Shown here: one piece after another, positions 43,780 through 53,190 of the stretch
Layout: each line of letters opens with the position of its first letter
Position numbering within the stretch: the first letter of the stretch is position 1
The notes under the pieces: generated by a model
Seen by the model: the letters and a program-made list of their open reading frames with translations, nothing else
Told to the model about the DNA's origin: nothing
Database searches by the model: none
From: Paenibacillus xylanexedens
GTDB taxonomy: Bacteria; Bacillota; Bacilli; Paenibacillales; Paenibacillaceae
DNA: 64,000 bases
Direction of reading: 5' to 3'
Assembly: GCF_017874615.1 (NCBI RefSeq)
Contig: NZ_JAGIKV010000015.1
Coordinates: 87,890 to 151,889 of the forward strand
Position numbers and translations under genes: made by a program

Positions 43780-44718
43780 TTAACCATAACGTTCTGTGCG
43801 CACTTTCTCAGCCAACTCATCAATTTTACGAAGCCGGTGGTTCACTCCCGACTTACTGACTGTACCTTTAAGGAGCTCGCCAACTTCCTTCAAGTTAATA
43901 TCTGGATTAGCGAGTCGAACCTCCGCCACTTCGCGAAGCTTCTCAGGCAACGATTCCAGACCAACTTCCTTTTGCAACAGCCGGATATTATCGATTTGCC
44001 TTACCGCCGCTCCGATGGTTTTATTCAGGTTGGCGGTCTCACAATTGACAATCCGGTTAACGGAGTTACGCATGTCGCGCATAATCCGTACGTCTTCAAA
44101 CTTGAACAAGGCCTGATGAGCACCAATGATGCTGAGCAGCTCAATGATTTTCTCGCCTTCCTTGATATATAGGATGAATCCTTTTTTCCGTTCTATACAC
44201 CGGGCATTCAGATGAAATTCATTGGCCAGGTCAACCAGTGCCTGACAGTGCTCCTCATACATGGACGCAATCTCCAGATGGTAGGAAGAACCTTCCGGGT
44301 TATTAACCGATCCCCCTGCAAGAAATGCACCGCGAAGATAGGCCCGTTTACAACAGTTTTGCTGAAACAACTCCGTACTGATCCCTGGGGTAAAGAGAAA
44401 GCCCTCAGATACAATATGAAGACTATTGAGAATCTCCTGTACCATGGTTGGAATACGAACAATATATACATTGTTCTTTTTCAGCCGCATTTTTTTGCGG
44501 ACCAGTAATTCCGTATGCACTTGAAATTGCTTTTTAAGCAGAGAGTATGCCCGTCTTGCAATGGCGGCATTCTCCGTCGAAATATCCAAGATCACTTTTT
44601 TATTCGATAACTGCACTGCACCAAGCATACGGATGAGGGCTGAAAGTTCCGCCTTTTCGCAGCACGGTTCGCTCTCGATCATAGTTAACTCTTTTTTGGT
44701 CTGTGCTGCAAACGACAT
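43780..44718 (-). CDS. whiA: DNA-binding protein WhiA
   Basis: A 312-residue sporulation and division regulator homologue. The N-terminal LAGLIDADG-like domain (ending at about 210; LRGAFLAGGSVNNPEG) is followed by a helix-turn-helix domain (about 220-310; PDINLKEVGELLKGTVSKSGVNHRLRK). The homing-endonuclease-like catalytic acidic residues are not evident, as in all WhiA. Six bases separate it from yvcK. WhiA influences cell division and chromosome segregation in B. subtilis. Confidence 0.96.
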   Translation of the reverse strand: MSFAAQTKKELTMIESEPCCEKAELSALIRMLGAVQLSNKKVILDISTENAAIARRAYSLLKKQFQVHTELLVRKKMRLKKNNVYIVRIPTMVQEILNSLHIVSEGFLFTPGISTELFQQNCCKRAYLRGAFLAGGSVNNPEGSSYHLEIASMYEEHCQALVDLANEFHLNARCIERKKGFILYIKEGEKIIELLSIIGAHQALFKFEDVRIMRDMRNSVNRIVNCETANLNKTIGAAVRQIDNIRLLQKEVGLESLPEKLREVAEVRLANPDINLKEVGELLKGTVSKSGVNHRLRKIDELAEKVRTERYG

Positions 44719-44724
44719 GGGACT

Positions 44725-45711
44725 TCACCTCTTCCGTAACATCCAATTTTGTACCAGTTGGTAGATGTGATGACTTAACTTGTCGGCATCATGACGCAGA
44801 TAGGTTTTGAACAGAACAAGAGTATCTGCAACCACCTGATAGCCGGCACTTTCGAGTACATTCATATCCAGTACAACCGGTTTTGCTCCTTTTTCCGCAT
44901 ACTTATTTTGCACTTGCAGCGGAATATCACCATTATTCACGATAACATAGTCGAAGAGCTGATGACCTATATGCTCGTGTACCGCCTTAAGGTGGTCACT
45001 TACCGTATAGTTATCTGTTTCTCCTGGCTGTGTCATCACATTACAGATAAACATCTTCACCGCATCAGCCTCTACCACAGCTTCTGCAAGCTTAGGTACA
45101 AGCAGATTGGGAAGAATGCTTGTATAGAGGCTGCCTGGCCCGATCAGAATGGCGTCAGCTTGACGAATGGCCTCTACTGCCTCTGGCAACGGCTCCACGT
45201 GATCCGGTTCAAGGAAAACACGTTTGATGCGTCCACCCGCCTCAGGGATCTTGGACTCACCTGTAATAATTGTCCCATCTTCCATCTCCGCATGCAACAC
45301 CACGGCCTGGCCGGCGGCTGGCAATACCTCACCTCGAACGGCAAACACGCGGCTAAGTTCCCGCACTGCGGTCACAAAGTCGCCCGAAATATCCGTCATT
45401 GCAGCCAAAATCAAATTTCCCAAGCTGTGGCCTGCAAGCCCCGCGCCTGTATTGAAACGGTACTTCAACATATCTGAAAGCAATGGTTCTACATCAGCCA
45501 GTGCCGTAAGCACGTTGCGAATGTCGCCCGGAGGCGGCATCTGTAGCTCATTGCGCAGGATGCCTGAACTTCCACCGTCATCTGCAACTGTAACGATGGC
45601 CGTGATATCCAGCGGCTTCTCTTTCAAACCGCGCAGCATCACGGATAATCCGGTTCCGCCGCCCATTACAACTATTCTCGGACGTTCTCTTCGTGGTCCG
45701 GCCTCTTTCAT
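44725..45711 (-). CDS. yvcK: Gluconeogenesis factor YvcK (MgfK)
   Basis: A 328-residue CofD-like protein. The N-terminal nucleotide-binding loop is VVMGGGTGLSVMLRG, followed by VTVADDGGSSG and later LIGPGSLYTSILPNL, the substrate loops of the family. In Bacillus YvcK binds UDP-sugars and is needed for cell shape and for growth on gluconeogenic carbon sources. It sits between rapZ and whiA with short spacers, the conserved order in Gram-positive bacteria. Confidence 0.96.
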   Translation of the reverse strand: MKEAGPRRERPRIVVMGGGTGLSVMLRGLKEKPLDITAIVTVADDGGSSGILRNELQMPPPGDIRNVLTALADVEPLLSDMLKYRFNTGAGLAGHSLGNLILAAMTDISGDFVTAVRELSRVFAVRGEVLPAAGQAVVLHAEMEDGTIITGESKIPEAGGRIKRVFLEPDHVEPLPEAVEAIRQADAILIGPGSLYTSILPNLLVPKLAEAVVEADAVKMFICNVMTQPGETDNYTVSDHLKAVHEHIGHQLFDYVIVNNGDIPLQVQNKYAEKGAKPVVLDMNVLESAGYQVVADTLVLFKTYLRHDADKLSHHIYQLVQNWMLRKR

Positions 45712-45724
45712 CCCTTCACCCTCT

Positions 45725-46624
45725 TCAATGACGGTCCCGGTCAGCGTCGCGATGGCTCACGGTAACAGCTTCTGTCTCGCTGCTTCCCAACATCTTGCCT
45801 AAATATTCCGATATTGCTACCGAACGATGCTTGCCTCCGGTACAGCCGATTCCAATAATAACCTGGCTTTTGCCTTCCTTCCGGTATTGCGGAATCAGGA
45901 AATGCAGCATATCCAGCAGCTTGGTCAGAAACGCCTGTGTCTCTGGCCACTTCATAACATATTCGTACACATCACTATTCTGTCCCGTATTCGGTCGCAA
46001 ATGATCAATATAATGCGGATTTGGTAAAAAACGTACATCAAACACCAGATCAGCATCAATCGGAATGCCATATTTGAATCCAAACGACGTAATATTCACC
46101 GACAGCATTTGGCTCTCCAGATGAGAAAAGCGGGATATGATGCGTTCTTTCAGTTGAGCAGGCTTCATTGTGCTTGTATTCAGTACCTGAGTCGCAGAGT
46201 TTTTGAGTTCCTCCAACATCTTGCGTTCCAGTCGGATGCCGTCCAGCGGCATGCCCTCAGGAGCGAGAGGATGTCTGCGCCTGCTTTCCTTGTAACGCTG
46301 AACAAGTACAGAATCTGTAGCATCCAGGAATAAAATTTCGCAATGAATGGTAAAATGATCTTTAATATAGTTCAAAGACTCGGACAGAGCCGTAAAGAAT
46401 TCACGCCCGCGCAGATCGATAACCAATGCAACCTTACCAATCTTTCCGTTTGACTGTTCAATTAGTTCCGCAAATTTCGGAATCAATACCGGCGGCAGAT
46501 TGTCCACACAGAAGAAACCCAGATCCTCCAGGCTTTGTACTGCAATGGTTTTACCTGCTCCGGACATGCCTGTAATGATAATGAGCGTGGCGCCTGTGCC
46601 TGGTGATCCTTCACCTTCAAGCAT
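45725..46624 (-). CDS. rapZ: RNase adapter / nucleotide-binding protein RapZ (YvcJ)
   Basis: A 299-residue P-loop protein. Walker A is ITGMSGAGKT (about residues 17-26), the DLGFFCVDNLPP motif follows, and the C-terminal domain has the conserved GIGCTGGKHRSV and final His-rich region. In B. subtilis YvcJ hydrolyses GTP and affects competence; in enteric bacteria RapZ steers RNase E cleavage of GlmZ, but GlmZ is not known in Firmicutes. First gene of the rapZ-yvcK-whiA-crh set. Confidence 0.95.
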   Translation of the reverse strand: MLEGEGSPGTGATLIIITGMSGAGKTIAVQSLEDLGFFCVDNLPPVLIPKFAELIEQSNGKIGKVALVIDLRGREFFTALSESLNYIKDHFTIHCEILFLDATDSVLVQRYKESRRRHPLAPEGMPLDGIRLERKMLEELKNSATQVLNTSTMKPAQLKERIISRFSHLESQMLSVNITSFGFKYGIPIDADLVFDVRFLPNPHYIDHLRPNTGQNSDVYEYVMKWPETQAFLTKLLDMLHFLIPQYRKEGKSQVIIGIGCTGGKHRSVAISEYLGKMLGSSETEAVTVSHRDADRDRH

Positions 46625-46675
46625 AAATGTCCCCTCCTTATCATATTGCTGTCTTCATATATTGTTACGAGGGTA

Positions 46676-47626
46676 CTAGGAACGCAAGAGAAGACCTGCT
46701 GCGCCCACAATACCTGCATTATTACCAAGTGTAGCTTCCAGAATCTGAACCCCATCTTGCAACGGTTCTGGCGTCAGCTTAGCAAACACAGTACGGATTT
46801 CATCAAACAAGAAATTGCCCGCTTTGGATACGCCGCCACCGATGATGAACATCTCCGGGTTAATGACAGCTGCTACAGTAGCCATGGACTTGCCCAGGTA
46901 AAAGGCCGCACGATTCACAATGCGCTGTGCCACTTCATCGCCTGCCTTGGCAGCATCAAATACTTCTTTGGCTGCAATCTTGTCGACAAGTGCCAGTGAC
47001 GTATGATCACCACGTTCTACTGCATCCTTCGCCATACGGATAATACCCGTTGCAGACGATACTGTTTCTACACATCCCATTTTACCACATCCGCACTTGA
47101 TGGCCTCCAGATCAGGTACAACACTGATATGACCCAGTTCTCCCGCCATACCGGAGAAACCTTGATAAATGTTACCATTCAAGATCAAGCCTCCGCCAAC
47201 GCCTGTACCGAGTGTATAACATACGCAGTTGTCTACGCCTTTGCCGGCACCTGCCCATACTTCACCCAGTGCAGCCACGTTTGCATCGTTATCTATTTTG
47301 ATTGGCTTGCCCAGACGTTCTTCCAGAATCGAACGAATGGCCACATTCCGAAATCCAATGTTAGGGGCATGAACGATAATTCCCTCGCGTACATTCGTGA
47401 AACCGGCCACTCCAGCACCTACACCCTCAAGTTGTTCCCAACTGTAAGGTGATTCGGCTACGATATGTCGGACATACTTCTCGATGTTGGCGATGACCGT
47501 GTCTACGCCCTTATCCACTTCAGTCGGTCCTTCATACGTATGCATTAGCTGACCTTGTTCATCGCATATACCGACCTTGATTGCTGTTCCGCCGAGATCG
47601 ACCCCAACGTAGATTTTCTCAGACAT
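46676..47626 (-). CDS. glcK: ROK-family glucokinase
   Basis: A 316-residue glucokinase. The ATP-binding motif is GVDLGGTAIKVGI, the zinc site is CGCGKMGCVETVSS (three Cys within the ROK signature), and substrate residues lie in IDNDANVAALGE. It phosphorylates glucose released from oligosaccharides by intracellular hydrolases. The ATG is preceded by AGGTGG at eight bases; the longest frame adds only four residues. It lies 51 bases from rapZ and may lead that operon, which fits a carbon-metabolism theme. Confidence 0.93.
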   Translation of the reverse strand: MSEKIYVGVDLGGTAIKVGICDEQGQLMHTYEGPTEVDKGVDTVIANIEKYVRHIVAESPYSWEQLEGVGAGVAGFTNVREGIIVHAPNIGFRNVAIRSILEERLGKPIKIDNDANVAALGEVWAGAGKGVDNCVCYTLGTGVGGGLILNGNIYQGFSGMAGELGHISVVPDLEAIKCGCGKMGCVETVSSATGIIRMAKDAVERGDHTSLALVDKIAAKEVFDAAKAGDEVAQRIVNRAAFYLGKSMATVAAVINPEMFIIGGGVSKAGNFLFDEIRTVFAKLTPEPLQDGVQILEATLGNNAGIVGAAGLLLRS

Positions 47627-47980
47627 GCTGCAAGCCACCTTTATCTATCTAAAATAGTTTAAGTCCTACGTACCAACTATAATTGAAGGATACGCCTGGG
47701 TCAAGACGATAAGACCTCTAGTACCTCCTGCTCCGCCGGGGTTGTGAACCACATCACACACCGTTTTTGAATACGTATACATCCTCATTACCTTCATTTA
47801 TTAACGCACGCTTTATTCCTTCCTCCATAACAGAGGAAGCCTCAACTCATGATATTGCATCTTCACTCGTTCCATTCATAAAAGATGATCTTCGCCCCCT
47901 CATATAGGTGACTCGTCTTATGCACCCCACCACCTGCCATTCTCATGCAGAAAGCTATCTAATGGCGCGGTATTGCCAAC
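47627..47980. other. Gap between glucokinase and the AI-2E gene terminator
   Basis: No gene, RNA or repeat was recognised. It should hold the promoter of the glucokinase unit, but no hexamer pair stands out. Confidence 0.5.
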
Positions 47981-48011
47981 AAAAAAGAGCCTTCCATCCA
48001 CAGGAAGGCCC
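47981..48011 (-). terminator. Terminator of the AI-2E family transporter gene
   Basis: GCCTTCC pairs with GGAAGGC around a seven-base loop; minus strand continues TCTTTTTT. Confidence 0.88.
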
Positions 48012-48072
48012 CCTTACTTTTATGAAAATCTGAAATTGTAGAATTGGGTTAAACTCAGTTGATTTTTCTACG

Positions 48073-49122
48073 TTATAACTTCGTTTCCACACGTACCGGC
48101 TCTTCTGTCTTCTCCATCTTGTTCACATCCAGAATATCTAGCAGGAAGACAAAGATCGGAATACCAATGATTAGTCCCCAGATCCCCAGGAAGTGTTGCG
48201 ACAGAATTAGTACGATAAAGGTGTAGAACATTGGCAATTTGGTCTTGTGTGCCATCAGTTTTGGATTCAGGAAGTACGTCTCCAAAGCATGAATAACAAT
48301 AATCATGATGATCACAATAATGCTTAATTTCAGTCCACCCATCTGATACCCAATCAGACAGAGCGGTACAAGTGAGATGATAACCCCCGCAACGGGAACC
48401 AGACTGAGCATGAACACCAGAATGGTCAGAGCGAACAGATACGGGAAACCCAGAATCCATAACCCCAGTATCGTCAGTACCGTATTAAACACCGCAATAA
48501 GAAGCTGTGCCTCAATAACTTTACCAAAAGAAGATACGAATTTGTCTCCCAGATAAGCAACTTCATTGTAGAACCATCCAATTTTACTTGTTTTGAACTT
48601 GGACGTAAACTTGGATATCTCCTGCTTCTGCAACAAGAAGAACAGACTCAGAATGATAACGAGCAGAATAAACTCCAGCCATTTGCTCAAAGCGAAAATA
48701 TATTTCAATGCATCATTGGTGTAATTTTTAATATCGAAGGATTGAAGATAACCCGCAATTTTGGATGCAAAATTATCACCGTCAGCACTATCCAGAAATT
48801 TCATAATCTCATTCGTCAACTGAACGACCTGATCCACGATCCGTGGTGAATATCTGGAAATGCCAAGCACAATTACTGCGATCACAATCATATAGAGTAG
48901 GATGACCACAACTTTATAATTGATTGGAAACAACCGATTCAAACCACCTGTAATGAAATGCTGTAACCTGTTCATGACATATGTCACCAGGAACAACAGC
49001 AAAATCATGTGCAGCATACTCCCCATACTGAACAAAATTAAACAGAACAAGAGCAGGATCAAAAATCGTCTCACTGTCGCATTCTGTAACCAATCTTTTA
49101 TCATTTCCCCCAAAATCTTCAC
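48073..49122 (-). CDS. AI-2E family transporter (YubA/YueF type)
   Basis: A 349-residue membrane protein with about seven to eight transmembrane helices and the family landmarks: an N-terminal helix pair (FLILLLFCLILFSMG), the cytoplasmic segment LGDKFVSSFGKVIEAQLLIA, and the C-terminal LVPVAGVIISLVPLCLIGYQMGG followed by ETYFLNPKLMAHKT. The family includes sodium/proton antiporters and autoinducer-2 exporters; substrate cannot be told. Start choice is uncertain: the GTG has its GAGGTG overlapping it, and a TTG three codons in has GAGGTG at six bases. Confidence 0.88.
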   Translation of the reverse strand: MKILGEMIKDWLQNATVRRFLILLLFCLILFSMGSMLHMILLLFLVTYVMNRLQHFITGGLNRLFPINYKVVVILLYMIVIAVIVLGISRYSPRIVDQVVQLTNEIMKFLDSADGDNFASKIAGYLQSFDIKNYTNDALKYIFALSKWLEFILLVIILSLFFLLQKQEISKFTSKFKTSKIGWFYNEVAYLGDKFVSSFGKVIEAQLLIAVFNTVLTILGLWILGFPYLFALTILVFMLSLVPVAGVIISLVPLCLIGYQMGGLKLSIIVIIMIIVIHALETYFLNPKLMAHKTKLPMFYTFIVLILSQHFLGIWGLIIGIPIFVFLLDILDVNKMEKTEEPVRVETKL

Positions 49123-49174
49123 CTCACAGCTAATATGCCCTATATGTATACGATCTCATGCCCATTGTAGTTTC

Positions 49175-49202
49175 AAAAAAAGAGAAGCCTTCCGGCTTCT
49201 CT
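49175..49202 (-). terminator. trxB terminator
   Basis: AGAGAAGCC pairs with GGCTTCTCT around a four-base loop; minus strand continues with six T. Confidence 0.92.
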
Positions 49203-49266
49203 CATTTCATGAGACTTCCCGTTGTCTCTTATTCCTAGTTTATGCCCAACCATACGCATGTAATGC

Positions 49267-50226
49267 TTACTTATCCAACGTTTCGCTCCAATCATGGACA
49301 ATGCTTCCTTCAAGGAACTTCTCACAATCCATCGCGGCCATACATCCTGATCCTGCAGCCGTAATAGCTTGACGATACTTCGTATCCTGAACATCACCAC
49401 AGGCAAATACACCTGGAATATTGGTCTCCGTTGTTCCCGGTTTAACCACAACATATCCATGTTCGTCCGTCGTAATCGCATTCCCCAGGAATCCGGTATT
49501 TGGTGTGTGACCAATGGCAATGAATACGCCATCCGCTTCAAGCAACTCTTCCTGCCCCGTCTCGTTGTTGCGCACCTTCAGCCCTTTGACACCCAGCGCT
49601 TCAGGTACGACCTCAAGAGGAGTACGGTTCAGTGCCCACTTCACCTTCTCATTGCTGCGAGCCCGATCCTGCATAATTTTGGATGCACGCAATTCATCCC
49701 GGCGGTGAACCAATGTCACGTCTGTTGCAAAACGAGTCAGGAAACTCGCTTCTTCCATCGCGGAGTCTCCACCGCCCACGACCACGATTTTTTTGCCTCG
49801 GAAGAAGAAGCCGTCACATGTCGCGCATGTACTTACACCACGTCCCACATTTTCCTGCTCACCCGGAATACCGAGATAACGAGCGGAAGCACCTGTGGAG
49901 ATAATGATCGATTCAGCTTCCAGTTCACCGATTCCTCCAACTTTGACCTTGAAGGGCGGTTTGCTGAAATCAACCTCTTCCACCCAACCATTTTTGAATT
50001 CCGCTCCAAAACGTTCAGCTTGCTTACGCATGTTGTCCATCAGTTCCGGACCCATGATACCTTGCGGGAAACCGGGGAAATTCTCAACTTCCGTTGTCGT
50101 CGTCAATTGACCACCCGGCTGAACACCTTCGATAACCAGTGGTTTCAGATTAGCACGAGCCAGATATATCGCTGCTGTCAGACCCGCAGGTCCCGTTCCG
50201 ATCACAATCGTTCTGTATTTAGACAT
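49267..50226 (-). CDS. trxB: Thioredoxin reductase
   Basis: A 319-residue flavoprotein that reduces thioredoxin with NADPH. FAD-binding GTGPAGLTAAIY lies at the N-terminus, the redox-active disulphide is in CATCDGFFF (about 135-138), the NADPH loop is VVGGGDSAMEEA, and the C-terminal FAD motif is GVFACGDVQD. Length and all motifs are normal. It is preceded by a TPR-HTH protein gene, as in related Paenibacillus-type genomes. Confidence 0.97.
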   Translation of the reverse strand: MSKYRTIVIGTGPAGLTAAIYLARANLKPLVIEGVQPGGQLTTTTEVENFPGFPQGIMGPELMDNMRKQAERFGAEFKNGWVEEVDFSKPPFKVKVGGIGELEAESIIISTGASARYLGIPGEQENVGRGVSTCATCDGFFFRGKKIVVVGGGDSAMEEASFLTRFATDVTLVHRRDELRASKIMQDRARSNEKVKWALNRTPLEVVPEALGVKGLKVRNNETGQEELLEADGVFIAIGHTPNTGFLGNAITTDEHGYVVVKPGTTETNIPGVFACGDVQDTKYRQAITAAGSGCMAAMDCEKFLEGSIVHDWSETLDK

Positions 50227-50397
50227 ATAGATACAGCCTCCTTAATTAAGGTGAGAATGTGTTGTACTAGCGATGAACTTGCCAAGATGATATCCTACAG
50301 GCGTTTACGAGGCCCATTCGTTAAGTTTACCCGTTTTCCCGGTTGTTGTATCCTTCACCTGATGATGTCTTTCTGAAAACGAGTTGAAGCGAACTTT

Positions 50398-52131
50398 CTA
50401 TACAAGTGGTGGCTTGCTGTTACAAACCGAATGAATCTGTTTAGCATACTTGCTAACCGTTGATGCCGATATCCCATACCGCTCAGCAATGCTTTGATAG
50501 GTAACGGGCCGACTGTGATTTTTCGCTGCCAAATATTCAAGTCCTGCAGCCCAACCCTCAATCTGCTTCGTACCCGGAACCTCCGGATGTACCCGGGATA
50601 CATAATCCGTCCAGAGTCGTTCCATCTCTTGCTGCAACTCAGCCTTTGCTTCAGACATCTGTAACGCACGATCAACAACAGCCTGCCAATGGGAAGTTGA
50701 ACCGGTGTCCGATTGCTCTGATGTGGATGGAACCTTCCCAATAGACTTCAAGGCTACAGGAGAAAAGGGTCGAACCACCAGAGAATTCCGATCCTCATGT
50801 TCAGCCGATTTCAATCCGTTCAGTACAGTTTGTGCTGCCTCAAGTAGATCCTGTTCTTCTCCAGGCTCTTCAATAAAGGATTGTAGAGCCTGCTGCACCT
50901 CATAGTCACCGATCATCCCAAGCGCATGAATAACCTGTAGCTTGGTTGCCCGATCACCATGACGCAATGCCCAGAAGAAAGATGAGCGAATCAATGGATC
51001 ATTTTTCATTTCTTCAGGTATGCCACTACCATAGTTCTCCCACTGTCTGAATTGCTCATCAAATGGCAGATGATAGTGATAACTTAGCTTCTCTGGCTCT
51101 TGCTCGCCTTGTTTTACAGCCTCAAGACCTGACAGATAATACCGGGATACTTCGGAACCCGGATCAAGCTTGGACACATGATGCCATAAACGCTCAGCAG
51201 CATCATACCGTTCTGTATTATAAGCCGCCACTGCTGCATAGTGAGCAAGTGCCGGATCAGCAGCTGTCTCTTCGTCCTTGAGCAAACGCCGGAAGTGAAC
51301 ATAAGCCGTATCGTGTTGGCCCAGAATTCCCATCGTTGTCGCCAGTTTGTAGACTTGTTCGTGCTGGAATGGCACGATGACCCGCAATTTTTTGATCAGA
51401 AGCAACACTTGATCAGCCCGGTTCTCATTTTGATGGAAAATGGCCAGATTACAGAGTGCATGCAGATTACCTGGTTCCTGTTCAAGCACTTCGGCAATAG
51501 TCTCTTTTGCTTTGGGAAACAGACCCATATAATAGTAGGCGAGTGCCAGATTGTTACGGGCAGCCAAGTAATCAGGATAATCAGAAGACATGCCTTCGAG
51601 TAATTCAGCAGCCTGTGCAAATTTTCCTTCTTCCAGCAGTTCCCGTGCCTGATCGTGCTCCACTACACCTTTGCGTGATTTGATTCGATTCAGTTTGGTC
51701 GGACGATCCAGCTCATAATACAGAAGCTCCATCATCTCTTCAGCTTCCGTCATGAACTGACCTTGGGTGTCCTCCTCCAGATAGGTAACAAGTGCTTGCT
51801 CGGCTTCCTCAAACCGATCCATATTTGCATAATTGTTCGCCATATAAAAATAACATTCCGTCATCGACGGATCTACCACTTCCAGCACGTTAGCCAGAAT
51901 GGCATTGGAGGCTTCGTAATCCCCCTTCTCCGATAATATACCCGCCATATTACAATGATTTACCGGATTTTCCGGTTCGTATTCAACAGCTTTGCGAAAA
52001 TATTTTAATGCCTTGTCGACATGATTACGGTCCAGCGAGCGGACAGCTCTTTCAAAGAAGAAAGAAGCATCCAAGTGAATCGGTATAATATTGGCAAGGT
52101 GTCCCTCAGCCCGCACTAGCTTGCCCTTCAT
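50398..52131 (-). CDS. TPR-repeat protein with C-terminal helix-turn-helix
   Basis: A 577-residue soluble protein. The first ~430 residues are tetratricopeptide-like helical pairs (ALKYFRKAVEYEPENPVNHCN, LALAYYYMGLFPKAKETI and several more). The last ~60 residues contain a helix-turn-helix of the sigma/MarR-like type, RPVTYQSIAERYGISASTVSKYAK. A central charged linker separates them. The ATG follows AGGAGG at about eleven bases. The combination suggests a DNA-binding regulator controlled by protein contacts; no target is known. It lies upstream of trxB on the same strand, 171 bases apart. Confidence 0.85.
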   Translation of the reverse strand: MKGKLVRAEGHLANIIPIHLDASFFFERAVRSLDRNHVDKALKYFRKAVEYEPENPVNHCNMAGILSEKGDYEASNAILANVLEVVDPSMTECYFYMANNYANMDRFEEAEQALVTYLEEDTQGQFMTEAEEMMELLYYELDRPTKLNRIKSRKGVVEHDQARELLEEGKFAQAAELLEGMSSDYPDYLAARNNLALAYYYMGLFPKAKETIAEVLEQEPGNLHALCNLAIFHQNENRADQVLLLIKKLRVIVPFQHEQVYKLATTMGILGQHDTAYVHFRRLLKDEETAADPALAHYAAVAAYNTERYDAAERLWHHVSKLDPGSEVSRYYLSGLEAVKQGEQEPEKLSYHYHLPFDEQFRQWENYGSGIPEEMKNDPLIRSSFFWALRHGDRATKLQVIHALGMIGDYEVQQALQSFIEEPGEEQDLLEAAQTVLNGLKSAEHEDRNSLVVRPFSPVALKSIGKVPSTSEQSDTGSTSHWQAVVDRALQMSEAKAELQQEMERLWTDYVSRVHPEVPGTKQIEGWAAGLEYLAAKNHSRPVTYQSIAERYGISASTVSKYAKQIHSVCNSKPPLV

Positions 52132-52161
52132 CTTCCAAGGCACCTCCTCTTTGCATTTCAT

Positions 52162-52590
52162 TCATACTCTTCAGTATACCACATCTTAAGGCCCACTTCT
52201 CAATATGTAGTTTCATGTCGTTTATGAAAAAAATGCAAAAGAAGGTGATATTCCATTTTGCGGAAACCTATCACCTTGGAGCGTTGTTTATTCAGTTGTT
52301 TATTCAAAGGAAACCCATCTTTTCTTAGAGACTCCTGCACTCGCTTGCCAAGGATCTATTTGCAGTATTGCATTAGTCCATTCTTGTCGCTTACGCGGCG
52401 TCTAATGGATTCCGTCCGGTTATGAAAAAGATAAGTATACTTATATGGTATTATTATCCTTATTGTCCTTTTGAGTGGTTTCTCCATTAAATGCAATCAA
52501 AAAACTTTTATTGGCTCTGACCCTCAACTATTATTTGCGTATGTAATAAAAAATAAAGACACATCATTATTATTTTAAGGAGATGTTCTA
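52162..52590. other. Gap with one long hairpin
   Basis: AAGGTGATA (52242-52250) and TATCACCTT (52269-52277) with inner TTCC/GGAA form a strong hairpin; the minus side is followed by CTTTTGCATTTTTTT, so it can act as a terminator there although no gene ends at it. No other element is seen. Confidence 0.5.
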
Positions 52591-53043
52591 TTGATGATCT
52601 CGAAAATAAAACCACTTGTATTCATCTTAATATGCTTGTTTGCTTTGAATGGATGTTCAAAAGATATAGACAACTTAGGAAATAAGTTCACATTAGATGA
52701 TGTACTGAGAGCGCTCGAGTCCCAAGAACTGGATTTAGTGTCCTTTGGTATAACCGGGTATCCTTTAAAATTAAATGATGTTGTACCTGAGGTGTATTCC
52801 GTTGAAGTGCCCGTGGAAGAAGAACCATATAGCCCTGAATTTATACATTTTTATATTTTCAATTCTGAAAAGGATCGCATCAACGGGACAAAAGAATTCA
52901 ATAAACACATGGAAAGCGCCCAATTCACAACATTCCCTTTTCTATATGAGAAAGGAAATGTTCTTATCGTTTACTGGAGCAAAACCAAAGATAATTCTCT
53001 GTTTGCTAAACCAATCGAAACTGCGTTAGAGCAACTGAAATGA
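52591..53043 (+). CDS. Small lipoprotein of unknown function
   Basis: A 150-residue protein with a signal peptide ending in the lipobox LNGC (Cys22). The mature part is AT-rich in codon use, mostly beta with a charged helix, and was not recognised; FHFY-type and VLIVYWSK segments suggest a small NTF2- or DUF-like fold. AAGGAGA lies upstream, giving TTG (seven bases) or the ATG one codon later as start. It is an isolated plus-strand gene between two minus-strand units and looks like an accessory insertion. Confidence 0.75.
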   Translation: MMISKIKPLVFILICLFALNGCSKDIDNLGNKFTLDDVLRALESQELDLVSFGITGYPLKLNDVVPEVYSVEVPVEEEPYSPEFIHFYIFNSEKDRINGTKEFNKHMESAQFTTFPFLYEKGNVLIVYWSKTKDNSLFAKPIETALEQLK

Positions 53044-53123
53044 TAATAGTTCATACATTACTGGACTGAGCTCGACAGTGGGAATATCGTTTTAGAACGT
53101 TAATCGCAGTCATTCATCATTCG

Positions 53124-53161
53124 TAAAAAAAAGAAGACCGAGCATTTGAGCTCGGTCTTCT
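53124..53161 (-). terminator. Terminator of the second carbohydrate operon
   Basis: GAAGACCGAGC pairs with GCTCGGTCTTC across a six-base loop; minus strand continues with eight T. Confidence 0.9.
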
Positions 53162-53190
53162 AACTGTTATGGCTTAAAGATCCAAAAGAT

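Noticed and set aside
52242..52277. Hairpin read as a terminator for a gene on either strand
   Set aside because: No gene ends next to it on the side that has the T-rich tract; recorded only as structure in a gap.
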